Positions 42,574 to 52,665 of a stretch of DNA of 64,000 bases are shown here, piece after piece. The stretch spans positions 99,511 through 163,510 of the forward strand of contig NZ_JAPUBT010000008.1 in assembly GCF_030397665.1 (NCBI RefSeq), given 5' to 3'. The translations under genes and the position numbers were made by a program. This stretch comes from Janthinobacterium sp. SUN073. GTDB lineage: Bacteria > Pseudomonadota > Gammaproteobacteria > Burkholderiales > Burkholderiaceae_D. Under the pieces are notes generated by a model that saw nothing but the letters and a program-made list of their open reading frames with translations, was not told the DNA's origin and ran no database searches. The stretch's first letter is position 1. Each line of letters starts with the position of its first letter.

Positions 42574-43944
42574 ATGTCCTTTTCCTCCCTCGGATTGTCC
42601 GACGCTATCGTACGTGCCGTTACCGAACACGGCTACACCGTGCCGACCCCCATCCAGACGCAGGCGATTCCCGCCGTGCTGGCTGGCGGCGACTTGCTGG
42701 CCGGAGCACAAACCGGTACCGGCAAGACGGCCGGCTTCACCCTGCCCTTGCTGCACCGCCTGTCGACTGACGCGAATGGCGCGGCCATCACCAGCAACAC
42801 GTCCACGCGCCCGATCCGCGCCCTGATCCTGGCACCGACGCGCGAACTCGCCGCGCAGGTCGAGGAAAGTGTGCGCACCTACGGCAAATACACCAAGCTG
42901 AACTCCACCGTGATCTTCGGCGGCGTCGGCATCAACCCGCAAATCAAGCAGCTCAAACACGGCGTCGACGTGCTCGTCGCCACGCCGGGCCGCCTGCTGG
43001 ACCACATGGGCCAGGGCACGGTTGACCTGTCGAAAGTGGAAATCCTGATTCTCGACGAAGCCGACCGCATGCTCGACATGGGCTTCATCCGTGACATCAA
43101 GAAAGTGCTGGCCGTGCTGCCGCCGAAACGCCAGAACCTGCTGTTCTCGGCCACGTTCTCGGAAGAGATCAAGGCCCTGGCCGACGGCTTGCTGAACAAG
43201 CCAGCCATGATCGAAGTAGCGCGCCGCAATTCGACCGTGGAAGTCATCCAGCAAAAGATCCATCCGGTCGACCGCGACAAGAAGCACCCGATGCTGTCCC
43301 ACCTGATCAAGTCGAACAACTGGACGCAAGTACTGGTATTTACGCGCACCAAGCACGGCGCTAATAAACTGGTCGAACAACTGGGCGCGGATGGCATCGG
43401 CGCCCTGGCCATCCACGGCAACAAGAGCCAGTCGGCGCGCACGCGCGCCCTGTCGGAATTTAAAGATGGCACCCTGCAAGTGCTGGTCGCCACCGACATC
43501 GCCGCGCGCGGTATCGATATCGACCAGTTGCCGCACGTCGTCAACTACGACTTGCCGAACATTCCGGAAGACTATGTGCACCGTATCGGCCGTACGGGCC
43601 GTGCCGGCGCCAAGGGCGAAGCCGTGTCGCTGGTCTGCGTGGATGAGCACGAAATGTTGAAAGACATCGAAAAGCTGATCAAGCAAACCCTGCCGCGCGA
43701 AGTCATCGAAGGCTTCGAGCCAGACCTGAACGCCCGCGCCCAGCCTGTGCAATTGCGCAGCGGCACCGGCGGTCACCGCAACAACAGCCGCGCGCCAGCA
43801 GGCGCCGTGGTACGCGTGAAAACCGGCGGCAGCGGCGCCAAGCCACGCAGCGCCGGCCCGGCGGGCGGCGGTGGCGGCGGCAACCGTTCGGGCAATGCGC
43901 CGCGTTCGGCGGCCAATCACCGTTCCGGCGGCCGCGGTCGCTAA
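42574..43944 (+). CDS. rhlE: DEAD-box RNA helicase RhlE
   Basis: This 456-residue ATP-dependent RNA helicase has the Q-motif [10 protein letters not shown], Walker [21 protein letters not shown] in [16 protein letters not shown] in FSATF, and [11 protein letters not shown] basic Gly/Ser/Arg-rich tail of ~80 residues begins after EGFEPD. RhlE remodels ribosomal and messenger RNA. The start MSFSSLGL fits family alignments; upstream in-frame codons are ignored. Confidence 0.95.
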   Translation: MSFSSLGLSDAIVRAVTEHGYTVPTPIQTQAIPAVLAGGDLLAGAQTGTGKTAGFTLPLLHRLSTDANGAAITSNTSTRPIRALILAPTRELAAQVEESVRTYGKYTKLNSTVIFGGVGINPQIKQLKHGVDVLVATPGRLLDHMGQGTVDLSKVEILILDEADRMLDMGFIRDIKKVLAVLPPKRQNLLFSATFSEEIKALADGLLNKPAMIEVARRNSTVEVIQQKIHPVDRDKKHPMLSHLIKSNNWTQVLVFTRTKHGANKLVEQLGADGIGALAIHGNKSQSARTRALSEFKDGTLQVLVATDIAARGIDIDQLPHVVNYDLPNIPEDYVHRIGRTGRAGAKGEAVSLVCVDEHEMLKDIEKLIKQTLPREVIEGFEPDLNARAQPVQLRSGTGGHRNNSRAPAGAVVRVKTGGSGAKPRSAGPAGGGGGGNRSGNAPRSAANHRSGGRGR

Positions 43945-43976
43945 AACGCGGCCTTAAAGCTACTGCGCGGGGCGCT

Positions 43977-44030
43977 ATTGCGTTTACGTTGCTCGCCGTA
44001 CTCCAGTACGGCTGCGCTACTCAACGCAAT
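43977..44030. repeat. Nested intergenic palindrome downstream of rhlE
   Basis: Outer arms ATTGCGTT (43977-43984) and AACGCAAT (44023-44030) enclose a perfect inner hairpin GCCGTACT-CC-AGTACGGC (43995-44012). This resembles a REP-type intergenic repeat. Only one copy is visible in the window. It may stabilise the rhlE mRNA end. Confidence 0.6.
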
Positions 44031-44176
44031 ATCACTCCCGCTCGCTACGCTTTCAGGCCCCGTTTGTATTTCTTGAGATGCGCCCCCAACCTAGTTGGCG
44101 GGCGCATTTTTCATGCACGCCATCTTTTGCCAATTTGGGCTAGGATAGTGTCCATCGTCCTCACCTGCGTGCTGCC

Positions 44177-44959
44177 ATGCCGAACTTCGCTGCCAACCTC
44201 AGCATGATGTTTACCGAACTGCCCTTCCTGGACCGCTTTGCCGCCGCCAGGGAAGCGGGCTTCGATGCCGTCGAATTCCTGTTTCCCTATGCCATCGAGG
44301 CGCGGCAGATCGCCATGCGGCTGGAACGCCACCATCTGCAGCTTGCCGTCTTCAATTTTCCGCCCGGCGACTGGGAACACGGCGAACGGGGCATCGCCTG
44401 CGATCCGCGCCGGGGCGAAGAATTCCGCAGCAACGTGCAACTGGCGCTCAACTACGCGCTGGCGCTGGGCGCGAAACAGCTGCACTGCATGTCCGGCATC
44501 GTGTCACCCGGCATGAGCCTGGAACGGGCGCGGCAAAGCCTGATCGGCAACCTGCAATATGCGGCCGACGCCTGCCGGCCGCACGGCATCCACGTGCTGA
44601 TCGAGCCCATCAACCGCTACGACATGCCCGCTTACTTTCTGAACCATAGTCAGCAGGCGGCCGACATCATCGCCGACTGTCAGCGCAGCAATATTTTCTT
44701 GCAGTACGACATTTATCACATGCAACGCATGGAGGGCGAACTGAGCAACACCATCCGTGCCCTGCTCCCCCTGATCCGCCACATCCAGATCGCCGACACG
44801 CCGGGCCGCCACGAACCGGGCACGGGCGAAATCAACTACCGCCATCTGTTCAAGCTGCTGGACCAGGTCGGCTACGCAGGCTGGGTCGGCTGCGAATACC
44901 GTCCCGCGGGCGATACCGTGGCCGGACTGGGCTGGCGCGATCAATTGACGGGCGCCTGA
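44177..44959 (+). CDS. hyi: Hydroxypyruvate isomerase family protein (Hyi/OtnI)
   Basis: This 260-residue TIM-barrel isomerase interconverts hydroxypyruvate and tartronate semialdehyde, or acts on 2-oxo-tetronate as in OtnI. Family signatures are NLSMMFTELPFLDRFAAARE at the N-terminus, metal-binding IEPINRYDMPAYFL and DIYHMQRMEGEL, and HIQIADTPGRHEPGTGEINY. It stands alone without the usual glyoxylate or tetronate operon, so the exact substrate is undecided. Confidence 0.92.
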   Translation: MPNFAANLSMMFTELPFLDRFAAAREAGFDAVEFLFPYAIEARQIAMRLERHHLQLAVFNFPPGDWEHGERGIACDPRRGEEFRSNVQLALNYALALGAKQLHCMSGIVSPGMSLERARQSLIGNLQYAADACRPHGIHVLIEPINRYDMPAYFLNHSQQAADIIADCQRSNIFLQYDIYHMQRMEGELSNTIRALLPLIRHIQIADTPGRHEPGTGEINYRHLFKLLDQVGYAGWVGCEYRPAGDTVAGLGWRDQLTGA

Positions 44960-45047
44960 TCGCAGCACGCTTGCGCCCGCACAAGGCGAACAGCGCAGGC
45001 CGGCACGACAATACCTTTCCATACAGTATTTCCTGTCGAGAGGTGAC

Positions 45048-45866
45048 GTGTCCGTCCTGCCCGCCCGCCATTGCCGCGCCCTTGGCCTGAACCTGTACCT
45101 GAGCCTCTTCCTGGCTGCCGTGTTGTGCGGCTGCGCCACTCCACGCACCGAGCTGGCGCAGGTGCGCGCCCTGGCCGCCGGCACCGATGCCCTGAACGCC
45201 TTCAGCGAACTGTCGCAGCGCCACGTGGACAGCTACCAGCGCGCCCGCCCCTATCTGTCGCCCGCCGAAGACGCGCGCGAACGCCTGCTCGATGCCCAGC
45301 GCCGTGCCGCACAAGCGGATGTCGCGCGCCTGGCGCATGCCGTGCGCCTGTACCTGCAGGCGCTGGGCCGGCTGGCGCAAGCCGATGCCTATGACGTGCA
45401 ACCGGAACTGGCCAGTGCCGGCGCCGCCATCCGCGCCTGGCCGGGCAGCGGCATCGATGACCGGCATGTCAGCGCCTACACCTTGCTGCTGCAGCAACTC
45501 TCGAACCTGGGCGGCGCGGCCAGCCAGCAGGCGCACCTGGCCCAGGTACTGCACGATGGCGATGCCCCGCTGCAAGCTCTGCTGGCCGCGCTCGACAGCT
45601 TGCTGGCGCTGTACGACAAGAGCGGCGACAACGAGCGCGACATGGTGCTCGGCTTGCTGGACGTGGAAATCGCGTATGCCGACACGCCGCAGCAGCGCCT
45701 GTTGGCCGTGCTGGCGAAAAACATGCAACAAAGCAAAACCGAGGAATATCGCCTGCTTGGATTGCGCCATACCCTGGCGCGCCGTCAACTGGCGGCACTG
45801 GGGCGCGAACACGCCCAACTCGCTGCCGCCCTCACCACCACGGAGGCAAGATGGACGGATCGGTAA
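45048..45866 (+). CDS. Hypothetical lipoprotein of an overlapping gene pair
   Basis: This 272-residue protein starts at GTG with GAGAGGTGAC upstream. The hydrophobic signal LYLSLFLAAVLCGCATPRTE has a possible lipobox (VLCGC) with Cys in position +1. The rest is helical and rich in Ala, Leu, Gln and Arg, suggesting a coiled or helical-bundle envelope protein. It overlaps the gene at 45851 by 16 bases, so the two may work together. I do not recognise the family. Confidence 0.65.
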   Translation: MSVLPARHCRALGLNLYLSLFLAAVLCGCATPRTELAQVRALAAGTDALNAFSELSQRHVDSYQRARPYLSPAEDARERLLDAQRRAAQADVARLAHAVRLYLQALGRLAQADAYDVQPELASAGAAIRAWPGSGIDDRHVSAYTLLLQQLSNLGGAASQQAHLAQVLHDGDAPLQALLAALDSLLALYDKSGDNERDMVLGLLDVEIAYADTPQQRLLAVLAKNMQQSKTEEYRLLGLRHTLARRQLAALGREHAQLAAALTTTEARWTDR

Positions 45867-46324
45867 ACAGGAGCAGCAGCAGCGAACGCCGCGAAGCGGC
45901 TCTGAGCAGCGCCATGCGCGTCGAGCAACTGGCCGACAGCCTGTCGCAGGCGGCCGTCACCCTGCATGGCGCCGTTATGCGCGCCATCCGCAAGCGCGCC
46001 AGCCAGGGAGAAAACGGTATCAGCCACAGTCAGGCGCAAGCCGTCTTCGCCCTGGAAGTGGCCTTGCGCCAGCAAGCCAACCAGCTGTATGCCGATGCCG
46101 CCGGGCATACGGTCGCCGGCCTGGAAACGGCGCAGCGCCAGCTCAGCGGCCTGCTCGACACGGTGCGCCTGCGCATCGCCCGCAACGACGACGTGCGGCA
46201 CTGGATCAGCCTGGCGACGAGCTTGTTGCACCTGGGCAGCGCCGTCCTGGCCGGCAATCCCGAGCGTATCCTCAGCACCTTGGGCAAGGTGCGTGAGCGG
46301 CTGCAAGAGATGGCACCGGACTGA
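45851..46324 (+). CDS. Hypothetical protein coupled to the preceding lipoprotein
   Basis: This 157-residue protein is highly helical (QLADSLSQAAVTLHGAVMRA, FALEVALRQQANQLY, LSGLLDTVRLRIARNDD, VRHWISLATSLLHLG). It has no signal peptide and is probably cytoplasmic. Its start lies inside the 3' end of the lipoprotein gene in another frame, implying coupled translation. Function unknown. Confidence 0.6.
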   Translation: MDGSVNRSSSSERREAALSSAMRVEQLADSLSQAAVTLHGAVMRAIRKRASQGENGISHSQAQAVFALEVALRQQANQLYADAAGHTVAGLETAQRQLSGLLDTVRLRIARNDDVRHWISLATSLLHLGSAVLAGNPERILSTLGKVRERLQEMAPD

Positions 46325-46404
46325 TTGAATTTGGCCGGCGAGCGCCTATACTGGGACGTCCCCGCATGGCAATCGTGCCTGCGGGACCACCAGAGGAGGC
46401 CAAT

Positions 46405-46824
46405 ATGCGTATCGAACCGTATTTGCAATTCAATGGAAATTGCGCGCAAGCGCTGGAATACTACCGCCAGCACCTGCATGGCACAGACCTGTGCCTGATG
46501 CCGTATCGCGGCTCGCCAGCTCAGGACCAGGTCAAGGAAGACTGGTACGACAAGATCATGCACGGCTCCGTGCAGCTGGGGGCCACCATGCTGATGGGCT
46601 CGGACGGCGGCTGCACCGAGGATGGCGCCAAGGGCATGAGCGGCTGCTCGGTCTGCCTGACCCTCGACACGCCGGAGGAAGCGGAACGGGCCTTCGACGC
46701 GTTGGCGCGTGACGGCAACATCCAGATGCCGCTGGCGGAAACGTTCTGGGCCAAGCGCTTCGGCATGCTGAAAGACCAGTTCGGCGTCGCCTGGATGGTC
46801 AACTGCCTGAAAGAACCAGCATAG
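46405..46824 (+). CDS. VOC-family PhnB-like protein
   Basis: This 139-residue protein has the single-domain VOC fold of PhnB/3-demethylubiquinone-like proteins: RIEPYLQFNGNCAQALEYYR at the N-terminus, LGATMLMGSDGGC, LTLDTPEEAERAFDALARDG and FWAKRFGMLKDQFGVAWMV. Metal-binding residues are not certain. AGAGGAGGCC precedes the ATG, which fixes the start. Substrate unknown. Confidence 0.88.
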   Translation: MRIEPYLQFNGNCAQALEYYRQHLHGTDLCLMPYRGSPAQDQVKEDWYDKIMHGSVQLGATMLMGSDGGCTEDGAKGMSGCSVCLTLDTPEEAERAFDALARDGNIQMPLAETFWAKRFGMLKDQFGVAWMVNCLKEPA

Positions 46825-46934
46825 AACAGCCCATGCCTGCCTGCGCCGCATCAAACGCGGCGCGGGCAGTAGCGCAAGCAGAGCGTCCAATCTTGGACTA
46901 CCATAATGGAAGTAACCTCTACCGGGTGACAACC

Positions 46935-47315
46935 ATGAATGGATTGCCGCAAGACCAGTTGCAACGCCTGCAAGGCGTGCTGGAGCAACGCAAGCTGGCG
47001 TTGCTGGAACAGATCGAGAACGAGGCGGCCGAAGCGGATGCGCGCGCCTCGCTGCTCAATGAAATCGAAGCCTCGCCGGCCGATAACGCCAGCGTACACA
47101 CCTTGAACGCCCTCGTCAGCGAAGCGGCCGAGCACAATCTGGCGCAGCTGGCCACCATCAGGCATGCGCTGGCCAAGTTTGCCGATGGCAGCTACGGCCT
47201 GTGCGACAACTGCGGCGAAGCCATCGGCCTGTCGCGCCTGAACGCGCGCCCGGAAGCGCGCCTGTGCATCGATTGCCAGACGCGGCTGGAAAAAGCCCGG
47301 CGCGGCGTAGCATGA
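46935..47315 (+). CDS. TraR/DksA-family zinc-finger protein
   Basis: This 126-residue regulator has an N-terminal helical hairpin (QLQRLQGVLEQRKLALLEQI) and a C-terminal four-Cys finger CDNCGEAIGLSRLNARPEA followed by CIDC. DksA-like proteins bind RNA polymerase through the secondary channel. It is shorter than DksA (about 150) and may be a DksA-like paralogue. The start follows GGGTGAC. Confidence 0.88.
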   Translation: MNGLPQDQLQRLQGVLEQRKLALLEQIENEAAEADARASLLNEIEASPADNASVHTLNALVSEAAEHNLAQLATIRHALAKFADGSYGLCDNCGEAIGLSRLNARPEARLCIDCQTRLEKARRGVA

Positions 47316-47490
47316 CGCGAGCATGACGGTTGCGCAACAACAAAGGGCAAGGCATCGCTGCCCTGCCCCCTGTTTTCCAGCGTGACTACCATGTTGCCTG
47401 TCGTCCTCCGCCAGCATCGTGCGTGCCGGCTGGGTGGACGGGTCTCCTCTACTGCCATTGCCCTGCTTCAAATATCCAGCTGCACGCTGC

Positions 47491-48237
47491 TTAACTCATG
47501 TGCTGCCCGCCATTGATGGCGATGTTCGCGCCCGTGACGAACGCCGCCTCGTCGGATGCCAGGTAAGCCACCAGGGCCGCCACCTCGTCCGGCTCGCCCA
47601 GGCGGCCCAGGGGAATCTGCGGCAGGATCTTCGTTTCCAGGATATCGGCCGGCACGGCCGTCACCATCTGCGTGCGCAGGTAGCCGGGCGAGACCGTATT
47701 GACGGTGATGCCGTGGCGTGCCACTTCCAGCGCCAGCGCCTTGCTGAAGCCATGCACGCCCGCCTTGGCGGCCGCGTAGTTGCACTGGCCAAACGCGCCC
47801 TTCTGGCCATTCACGGACGATATATTGATGATGCGGCCCCATTTTTTTTCCAGCATGGGTTCCAGCACCTGCTTGCTCATGTTGAACAGGCTGTCGAGAT
47901 TGGTGCGCATGACCTCGGTCCAGTGCGGCAATTCCATCTTGCGCATGCTCTGGTCGCGCGTGATGCCGGCGTTGTTGACCAGCACGTCGATGCGGCCGAA
48001 CTGCGCCAGCACGCTTGCCACAGCTTCGCTGCAGGCAGCGAAGTCGCTCACGTCGATGGCCAGCGGGTGAAAATAATACTGCTGCGCCTGTTGCTCGTCG
48101 AGCCAGCTTGCCACGCGCGCATTACCCGGCGTATGTGCCGCCACGACGGCAAAGCCCGCCGCATGCAGGCGGCGGCACAAGGCCGTGCCCAGGCCGCCCA
48201 TGCCGCCCGTGACCAGTGCTACCTTTTGTTCCTTCAT
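47491..48237 (-). CDS. phaB: Acetoacetyl-CoA reductase PhaB
   Basis: This 248-residue short-chain dehydrogenase reduces acetoacetyl-CoA to (R)-3-hydroxybutyryl-CoA for polyhydroxyalkanoate synthesis. Motifs: NADP site VTGGMGGLGTAL, NNAG in VLVNNAGITRDQSM, catalytic Ser in INISSVNGQKGAFGQ and Tyr-x3-Lys in NYAAAKAGVHGF. PhaB-typical GYLRTQMV is present. The synthase and thiolase genes are not nearby in the window. Confidence 0.93.
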   Translation of the reverse strand: MKEQKVALVTGGMGGLGTALCRRLHAAGFAVVAAHTPGNARVASWLDEQQAQQYYFHPLAIDVSDFAACSEAVASVLAQFGRIDVLVNNAGITRDQSMRKMELPHWTEVMRTNLDSLFNMSKQVLEPMLEKKWGRIINISSVNGQKGAFGQCNYAAAKAGVHGFSKALALEVARHGITVNTVSPGYLRTQMVTAVPADILETKILPQIPLGRLGEPDEVAALVAYLASDEAAFVTGANIAINGGQHMS

Positions 48238-48405
48238 TGCTGTCTCTCCCCGCTTGTTATGGTTGTTCTGCGTGGGATCAAGTGTAGGAGCAGTTTTTAT
48301 CGCCAGCTTTGCGCCAGATCAAGTGCTCAGCCTGATGCAGTCGTGCGCGGCCGACGTCCCGGACTGTGCCAGAATGGCCCCTACCGCACAGCGAGAGGAC
48401 AGGCC

Positions 48406-49272
48406 ATGACATATAAAACCGTATTGCTCCACATCGACGACAGCGCCGGGCGCGCCGCCCGCATTGAAGCGGCAGCCAGCATCGCCCAGGCGTGCGGCGG
48501 CCACCTGACGGGCGTGGCGCTGACGGGCGTATCGCGCCTGCTGTACCAGAACCAGCCCGACCTCGATGCCGACCCGAACCTGAGCTTGCATTTGAACTTC
48601 CTGCGCGAACGGGCGACGCGCGCCCTTGACGGTTTCGAGCAACAGGCACGCGCGGCCGGCGTCGCCTCGTTCGAACAGCGCGTGCTCGACGACGAGGCGG
48701 CGGGCGGCATCAGCCTGCTGGCCCGCTATGCGGACCTGGTCGTCATCAGCCAATACAATGCCAAGGATAAATCGCCGTCCGTGATGCGCGACTTTCCCGC
48801 CTACGTGCTGCTACATTCTGGCCGCCCTGTGCTGATCGTGCCGTATGCGCCGCCGCTGCCCCTGCTGGCGCCGCCGGCGGCCGCGCGCAATGTGCTCATT
48901 TCCTGGAACGCCAGCAAGGAAGCGAGCCGTGCCGTGAGCGCCGCCCTGCCCCTGCTGCAACGCGCCGGGCAAGTCCACGTGGCCATCTTCGATGCCCAGG
49001 TGCATGCGGCCGAACACGGCGAACAGCCGGGCGCCGAGCTGACGCACTACCTGGCGCGCCACGGCGTGGAAGCGCGGCTGCATCTGCTCGATGGCGGCGG
49101 CGTGCGGCGCGGCGATATCGGCGAGGCGCTGCTGTCGCAGGCGGCCGACCTGTCGGCCGACTTGCTGGTGATGGGAGCGTATGGCCATTCGCGCCTGCGC
49201 GAAACCATCCTGGGCGGCGTCACGCGCACGATTTTGCAGAGCATGACGATCCCCGTGCTGATGGCACACTAG
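48406..49272 (+). CDS. Universal stress protein with two Usp domains
   Basis: This 288-residue protein has two tandem Usp domains: first MTYKTVLLHIDDSAGRAARI (1-140), second beginning ARNVLISWNASKEASRAVSA and ending LVMGAYGHSRLRETILGGVT, with the nucleotide motif GxYGHSRxRE. AGAGGA precedes the ATG; codons further upstream in this frame are read on the other strand as phaB and are not coding. It probably serves envelope or oxidative stress. Confidence 0.93.
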   Translation: MTYKTVLLHIDDSAGRAARIEAAASIAQACGGHLTGVALTGVSRLLYQNQPDLDADPNLSLHLNFLRERATRALDGFEQQARAAGVASFEQRVLDDEAAGGISLLARYADLVVISQYNAKDKSPSVMRDFPAYVLLHSGRPVLIVPYAPPLPLLAPPAAARNVLISWNASKEASRAVSAALPLLQRAGQVHVAIFDAQVHAAEHGEQPGAELTHYLARHGVEARLHLLDGGGVRRGDIGEALLSQAADLSADLLVMGAYGHSRLRETILGGVTRTILQSMTIPVLMAH

Positions 49273-49291
49273 GGCCTGTTGAGAACGGGGA

Positions 49292-49645
49292 CTAGCCGCC
49301 CTGCCAGGGCTGGCTGCGGATCTTCGCCACCTGGCGCTGCGCCAGCCACTGCCACAGCTGCAGCGCGTCGCCCTGCGGCAGGGCCGACATGTGGCGCGGC
49401 GAAGCCAGGGCGATTTCGCAATCGCGGTCCGACCATTCCTCGAAAGTGACTTCGCCTCCGCTAGCGACCTCGACCTGATACATCAAGCCGTCGTCGTAGC
49501 CAAAGCGCAACAAGACGGCGGCCGGGCTGCCGTCCGGCGTGGCGCCGCGGTAGACCTCGGCCAGCGCATCGGCCAGCTGTGCCGGCGAGGGCGCGCAAAT
49601 GTCGCGCCCATCGGCCCGTGTCAGAATGAACCATGCCTGTGTCAT
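49292..49645 (-). CDS. Hypothetical protein, 117 aa
   Basis: This small soluble protein starts WFILTRADGRDICAPSPAQL and contains a compact beta-alpha domain (VLLRFGYDDGLMYQVEVASG, VTFEEWSDRDCEIALASPRH). No family is recognised. It is 19 bases from the converging usp stop. Confidence 0.6.
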   Translation of the reverse strand: MTQAWFILTRADGRDICAPSPAQLADALAEVYRGATPDGSPAAVLLRFGYDDGLMYQVEVASGGEVTFEEWSDRDCEIALASPRHMSALPQGDALQLWQWLAQRQVAKIRSQPWQGG

Positions 49646-49842
49646 GACGCGACCCCCTATCCATACTCGTTAGCATGCGAGGCAAGTACTACAGGCAGTC
49701 ACCTTGGTCCAGTGTCACTACGGGCGCGCGGAAACTATCCCTGTCGGCATTGTTTACCAATAATTAGCAATACTAACAAGGATCATACCTAAAATTGCAT
49801 GCAGCGCGGCATTTATGCATCGTGCGCCACAAGGGCGCCGCT

Positions 49843-50409
49843 TCACGCCACCAGCACGGGAATGCTGAGCGGGTCGAAATCGTACCAGTCGCCATTGGCG
49901 ATCGTGCCTTCCGCTTCCTCGATATGCTCGGCGCCCAGCCGGTGCAGTGCCTCGAGCGCCCGTTCGCGCTCGTCGAGGCCGCCCAGCGCGACGGCGATCA
50001 GCATGCCAGGATGGCGTGGCTGGCGGCGGTTTTCGCCCTTGTTTTCACCATGTTTTTCGGACTCGCCCGCCTCCTTCATTTTATTGAAACTGTAGAGCGA
50101 ACCCACGTGGGCGCCCACCAGCGCGCCGACGACGGGACCGAGCGGCCCCGTCGCCAGGGTGGCGGCGGCACCGATGCCCGCGCCTACGGCGGCGCCGACG
50201 GCCACGCCTTCCACCACGCCTTCCGGTGTCTCCTTGGCGCCGGGCGAGATGTCGCGGTCGCCGCCGAGCGCGTGCAAGTCGTGCTGGCCCGGCTGGTTGA
50301 CAAAGAAGGCGCTGATGCGGCTATCGGAAAAACCCGCCTGGTTCAGCGCGGCGCGCGCGGCGTCTATCTGTTCCTGCAACTGAAAATGACCTGCGATGAT
50401 GCGTGACAT
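49843..50409 (-). CDS. Glycine-zipper protein, 188 aa
   Basis: This protein begins MSRIIAGHFQLQEQIDAARA after AGGAGGGTCG. It has a central Gly/Ala-rich stretch (VGAAVGAGIGAAATLATGPL, then VGALVGAHVGSL) typical of glycine-zipper membrane or oligomerising segments, followed by a C-terminal domain with IAVALGGLDERERALEALHR. The N-terminal part resembles stress-response proteins that fold around a repeated alpha-beta unit. Function is unknown; envelope or stress association is plausible. Confidence 0.72.
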   Translation of the reverse strand: MSRIIAGHFQLQEQIDAARAALNQAGFSDSRISAFFVNQPGQHDLHALGGDRDISPGAKETPEGVVEGVAVGAAVGAGIGAAATLATGPLGPVVGALVGAHVGSLYSFNKMKEAGESEKHGENKGENRRQPRHPGMLIAVALGGLDERERALEALHRLGAEHIEEAEGTIANGDWYDFDPLSIPVLVA

Positions 50410-50535
50410 GATACGACCCTCCTGGTCGGCTGCTGGCGCACCATGCGCCGCCTCGATAGCGTGCGCCAGACAACGCCAGGATACCGTTCGCTTACGCACA
50501 CAGCCTCTTACTCCCATGCCCAATCATATGCTCAC

Positions 50536-51279
50536 TCAAGCAGACGCGCTGAACGGGCTGCGGATATCCGACAGGAATTGTTGTGCGCGCGCATGTTGCG
50601 GCCGCACAAAGAAATCCTCGGGCGTGGCCCGCTCCAGCACTTGCCCATGGTCCATGAACCAGACGCGGTCCGCCACCTCGCGCGCGAAACCCATCTCGTG
50701 CGTCACGCACACCATCGTCATGCCCCCCTGCGCCAGGTCGCGCATCACTTGCAGCACCTCGCCCACCATTTCCGGGTCCAATGCGCTGGTGGGTTCGTCA
50801 AACAGCATCAGCGGCGGCTGCATGGCCAGCGCGCGGGCAATCGCCACCCGCTGTTGCTGGCCGCCCGACAGGGCCGCCGGCATGGCGCGCGCCTTGTGCG
50901 CCAGTCCCACCCGTTCCAGCAGGGCCAGCGCCCGCTCCTCGGCTTCGCGCCGGGTCAGGCCGCGCAAGCGCTGCGGCGCCAGCGCGCAATTGTCCAGCAC
51001 CGATAAATGGGGAAACAGGTTGAATTGCTGGAACACAAAACCGATGTGCGAGCGGAAGGCATTCACGTCCAGCCCCGGCGCGTCAATATCCTGGCCCGCC
51101 ACCGTGATGCGGCCCGAAGCGATCGCCTCCAGGCGGTTGATGGTGCGGATCAGGGTCGACTTGCCGGAGCCGGACGGCCCGCACACGACCAGCACCTCAC
51201 CCTTGGCCACGTGTTCATTGATATCGCTCAAGGCGTGATAGTCGCCATAGTATTTGTTGACGTTGTCAAAGGTAATCAT
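50536..51279 (-). CDS. Polar amino acid ABC transporter ATP-binding protein
   Basis: This 247-residue ATPase has Walker [15 protein letters not shown], signature [16 protein letters not shown] and Walker [15 protein letters not shown], and the GlnQ/GltL-like HETGF region [13 protein letters not shown]. It overlaps the preceding permease by four bases (ATGA). The four-gene order substrate-binder, permease, permease, ATPase matches gltIJKL-type importers. Confidence 0.95.
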   Translation of the reverse strand: MITFDNVNKYYGDYHALSDINEHVAKGEVLVVCGPSGSGKSTLIRTINRLEAIASGRITVAGQDIDAPGLDVNAFRSHIGFVFQQFNLFPHLSVLDNCALAPQRLRGLTRREAEERALALLERVGLAHKARAMPAALSGGQQQRVAIARALAMQPPLMLFDEPTSALDPEMVGEVLQVMRDLAQGGMTMVCVTHEMGFAREVADRVWFMDHGQVLERATPEDFFVRPQHARAQQFLSDIRSPFSASA

Positions 51280-51968
51280 GCTGCCGCTTTCAAAAGACGC
51301 GCCTGGCGCCGCTCAAGCCAGAAGGCGGCGCGTGACAGGCTGAAACATAAAACAAAGTACGTCATGCCCAGCAAAAAATACACTTGCACGGGCTTGGTCA
51401 GCACCAGGCCATTGACTTGCGAGGCGATGAACGACACCTCCGCCAGGCCGATGATGTATCCCAGCGAGGTTTCCTTGATGGTCGAGACGAACTGGTTGAC
51501 GAGGGATGGCAACATGTGGCGCAGCGCCTGCGGCAGCACCACCGTGCGCATGCTGTCCAGGTAATTCAAGCCCAGCGAACGGGCCGCCTCCACCTGTCCC
51601 TTGGGCACGGCTTGCACGCCAGCGCGCACGATCTCCGCCAGGTAAATGCCATCGAAGATGACAAGGGCCGCCAGCATGGTGCCGAATTGCCCGCTTTCAT
51701 GCCCGGTGATGCTGGGCAGGAAGAAATAGGCCCAGAAGATGACGAGCAGCAAGGGGATGCCCCGCACCACGTGGATCAGCGCGGCGACGGGCCAGCGCAG
51801 CAGCCGCCAGGGACTCAGGCGCGCCAGCCCCAGCAGCAAGCCGAACGGCAGGCTGAGCACCAGCGCCAGGCTGGCCAGCAATACCGTCAGCGCCAGGCCG
51901 CCCAGCGGTCCTTCGGGATAGCGTCCCACAAGAAAATACAGCCAGTAATCGTGGATGAGTTCCAGCAT
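51276..51968 (-). CDS. Polar amino acid ABC transporter permease 2
   Basis: This 230-residue membrane permease has the His/Glu/Gln amino-acid-permease signature: [40 protein letters not shown] region, and the EAA loop [20 protein letters not shown]. The start MLELIHDYW follows AAGGAAGG and overlaps the first permease by one base; upstream codons in this frame are antisense to nothing and are rejected. Confidence 0.93.
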   Translation of the reverse strand: MLELIHDYWLYFLVGRYPEGPLGGLALTVLLASLALVLSLPFGLLLGLARLSPWRLLRWPVAALIHVVRGIPLLLVIFWAYFFLPSITGHESGQFGTMLAALVIFDGIYLAEIVRAGVQAVPKGQVEAARSLGLNYLDSMRTVVLPQALRHMLPSLVNQFVSTIKETSLGYIIGLAEVSFIASQVNGLVLTKPVQVYFLLGMTYFVLCFSLSRAAFWLERRQARLLKAAA

Positions 51969-52645
51969 CAGGACACCTTCCTTTGCAGCAAGGCCGCCAG
52001 GCCCGCGATCAGCAGCGAAACGGCCAGGTAGGCCGCGCTGGCGAAGACAAACGCCTCCACGCTGCGGAACGAGGCCGCTTCCACGCGTTGCGTCTGGTAC
52101 ATCAGCTCGGCCACGCCGATGACGGTGGCGATGCTGGTGTTTTGCCACAGGTTCAAGGTTTGCGACAGCAGCGGCGGCGCGGCCAGCCGCAGCGCCTGCG
52201 GCACGATGCACAGGCGCATGGTGGCGAGAAAACTGAAGCCCAGCGCCCGGCCTGCCTCGAATTGCTGTGCGGGAATGGCGCGGATGCCGCTGCGGATGTC
52301 TTCCGCCATGTAGGCGGCCGTGTATACAGTCAGGGCAGTGATGGCGCTGGCCGCTTCGATATTGCCGGCATACAAGCGCTCCTTCCACGAGTCGGGCAGC
52401 AGTTCGGGCGCGCCGAAATACCAGAACAGGAAGTGGGCCAGCAAGGGCACGTTGCGGATCAGCTCGACATACGCGGCGCCCAGGCCATTGAGCAGGCGCG
52501 ACGGCGCGAGGCGCAGCATGGCCACGCCGCACGCCAGCGGTAGGGACAACAGCAAGGTAATGCCCATCAGTTGCAAGGACAGCAGCAAGCCGGACAGCAG
52601 CCAGTCGCGGTAGTCGCCGGACAGCAAAAAGTTCAGATCAAACAT
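51968..52645 (-). CDS. Polar amino acid ABC transporter permease 1
   Basis: This 225-residue permease has about five membrane spans with VELIRNVPLLAHFLFWYFGA and EAA-loop FEAGRALGFSFLATMRLCIV. It is paired with the second permease, with stop and start touching at 51968. It starts 20 bases after the substrate-binding protein stop. Confidence 0.93.
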   Translation of the reverse strand: MFDLNFLLSGDYRDWLLSGLLLSLQLMGITLLLSLPLACGVAMLRLAPSRLLNGLGAAYVELIRNVPLLAHFLFWYFGAPELLPDSWKERLYAGNIEAASAITALTVYTAAYMAEDIRSGIRAIPAQQFEAGRALGFSFLATMRLCIVPQALRLAAPPLLSQTLNLWQNTSIATVIGVAELMYQTQRVEAASFRSVEAFVFASAAYLAVSLLIAGLAALLQRKVS

Positions 52646-52665
52646 GCGGAAGCGTCAGGCAAGGT

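Noticed and set aside
47419-48405. Upstream part of the long plus frame ending in the universal stress protein
   Set aside because: It is antisense to phaB. The Usp domain begins at 48406 with its own ribosome-binding site.
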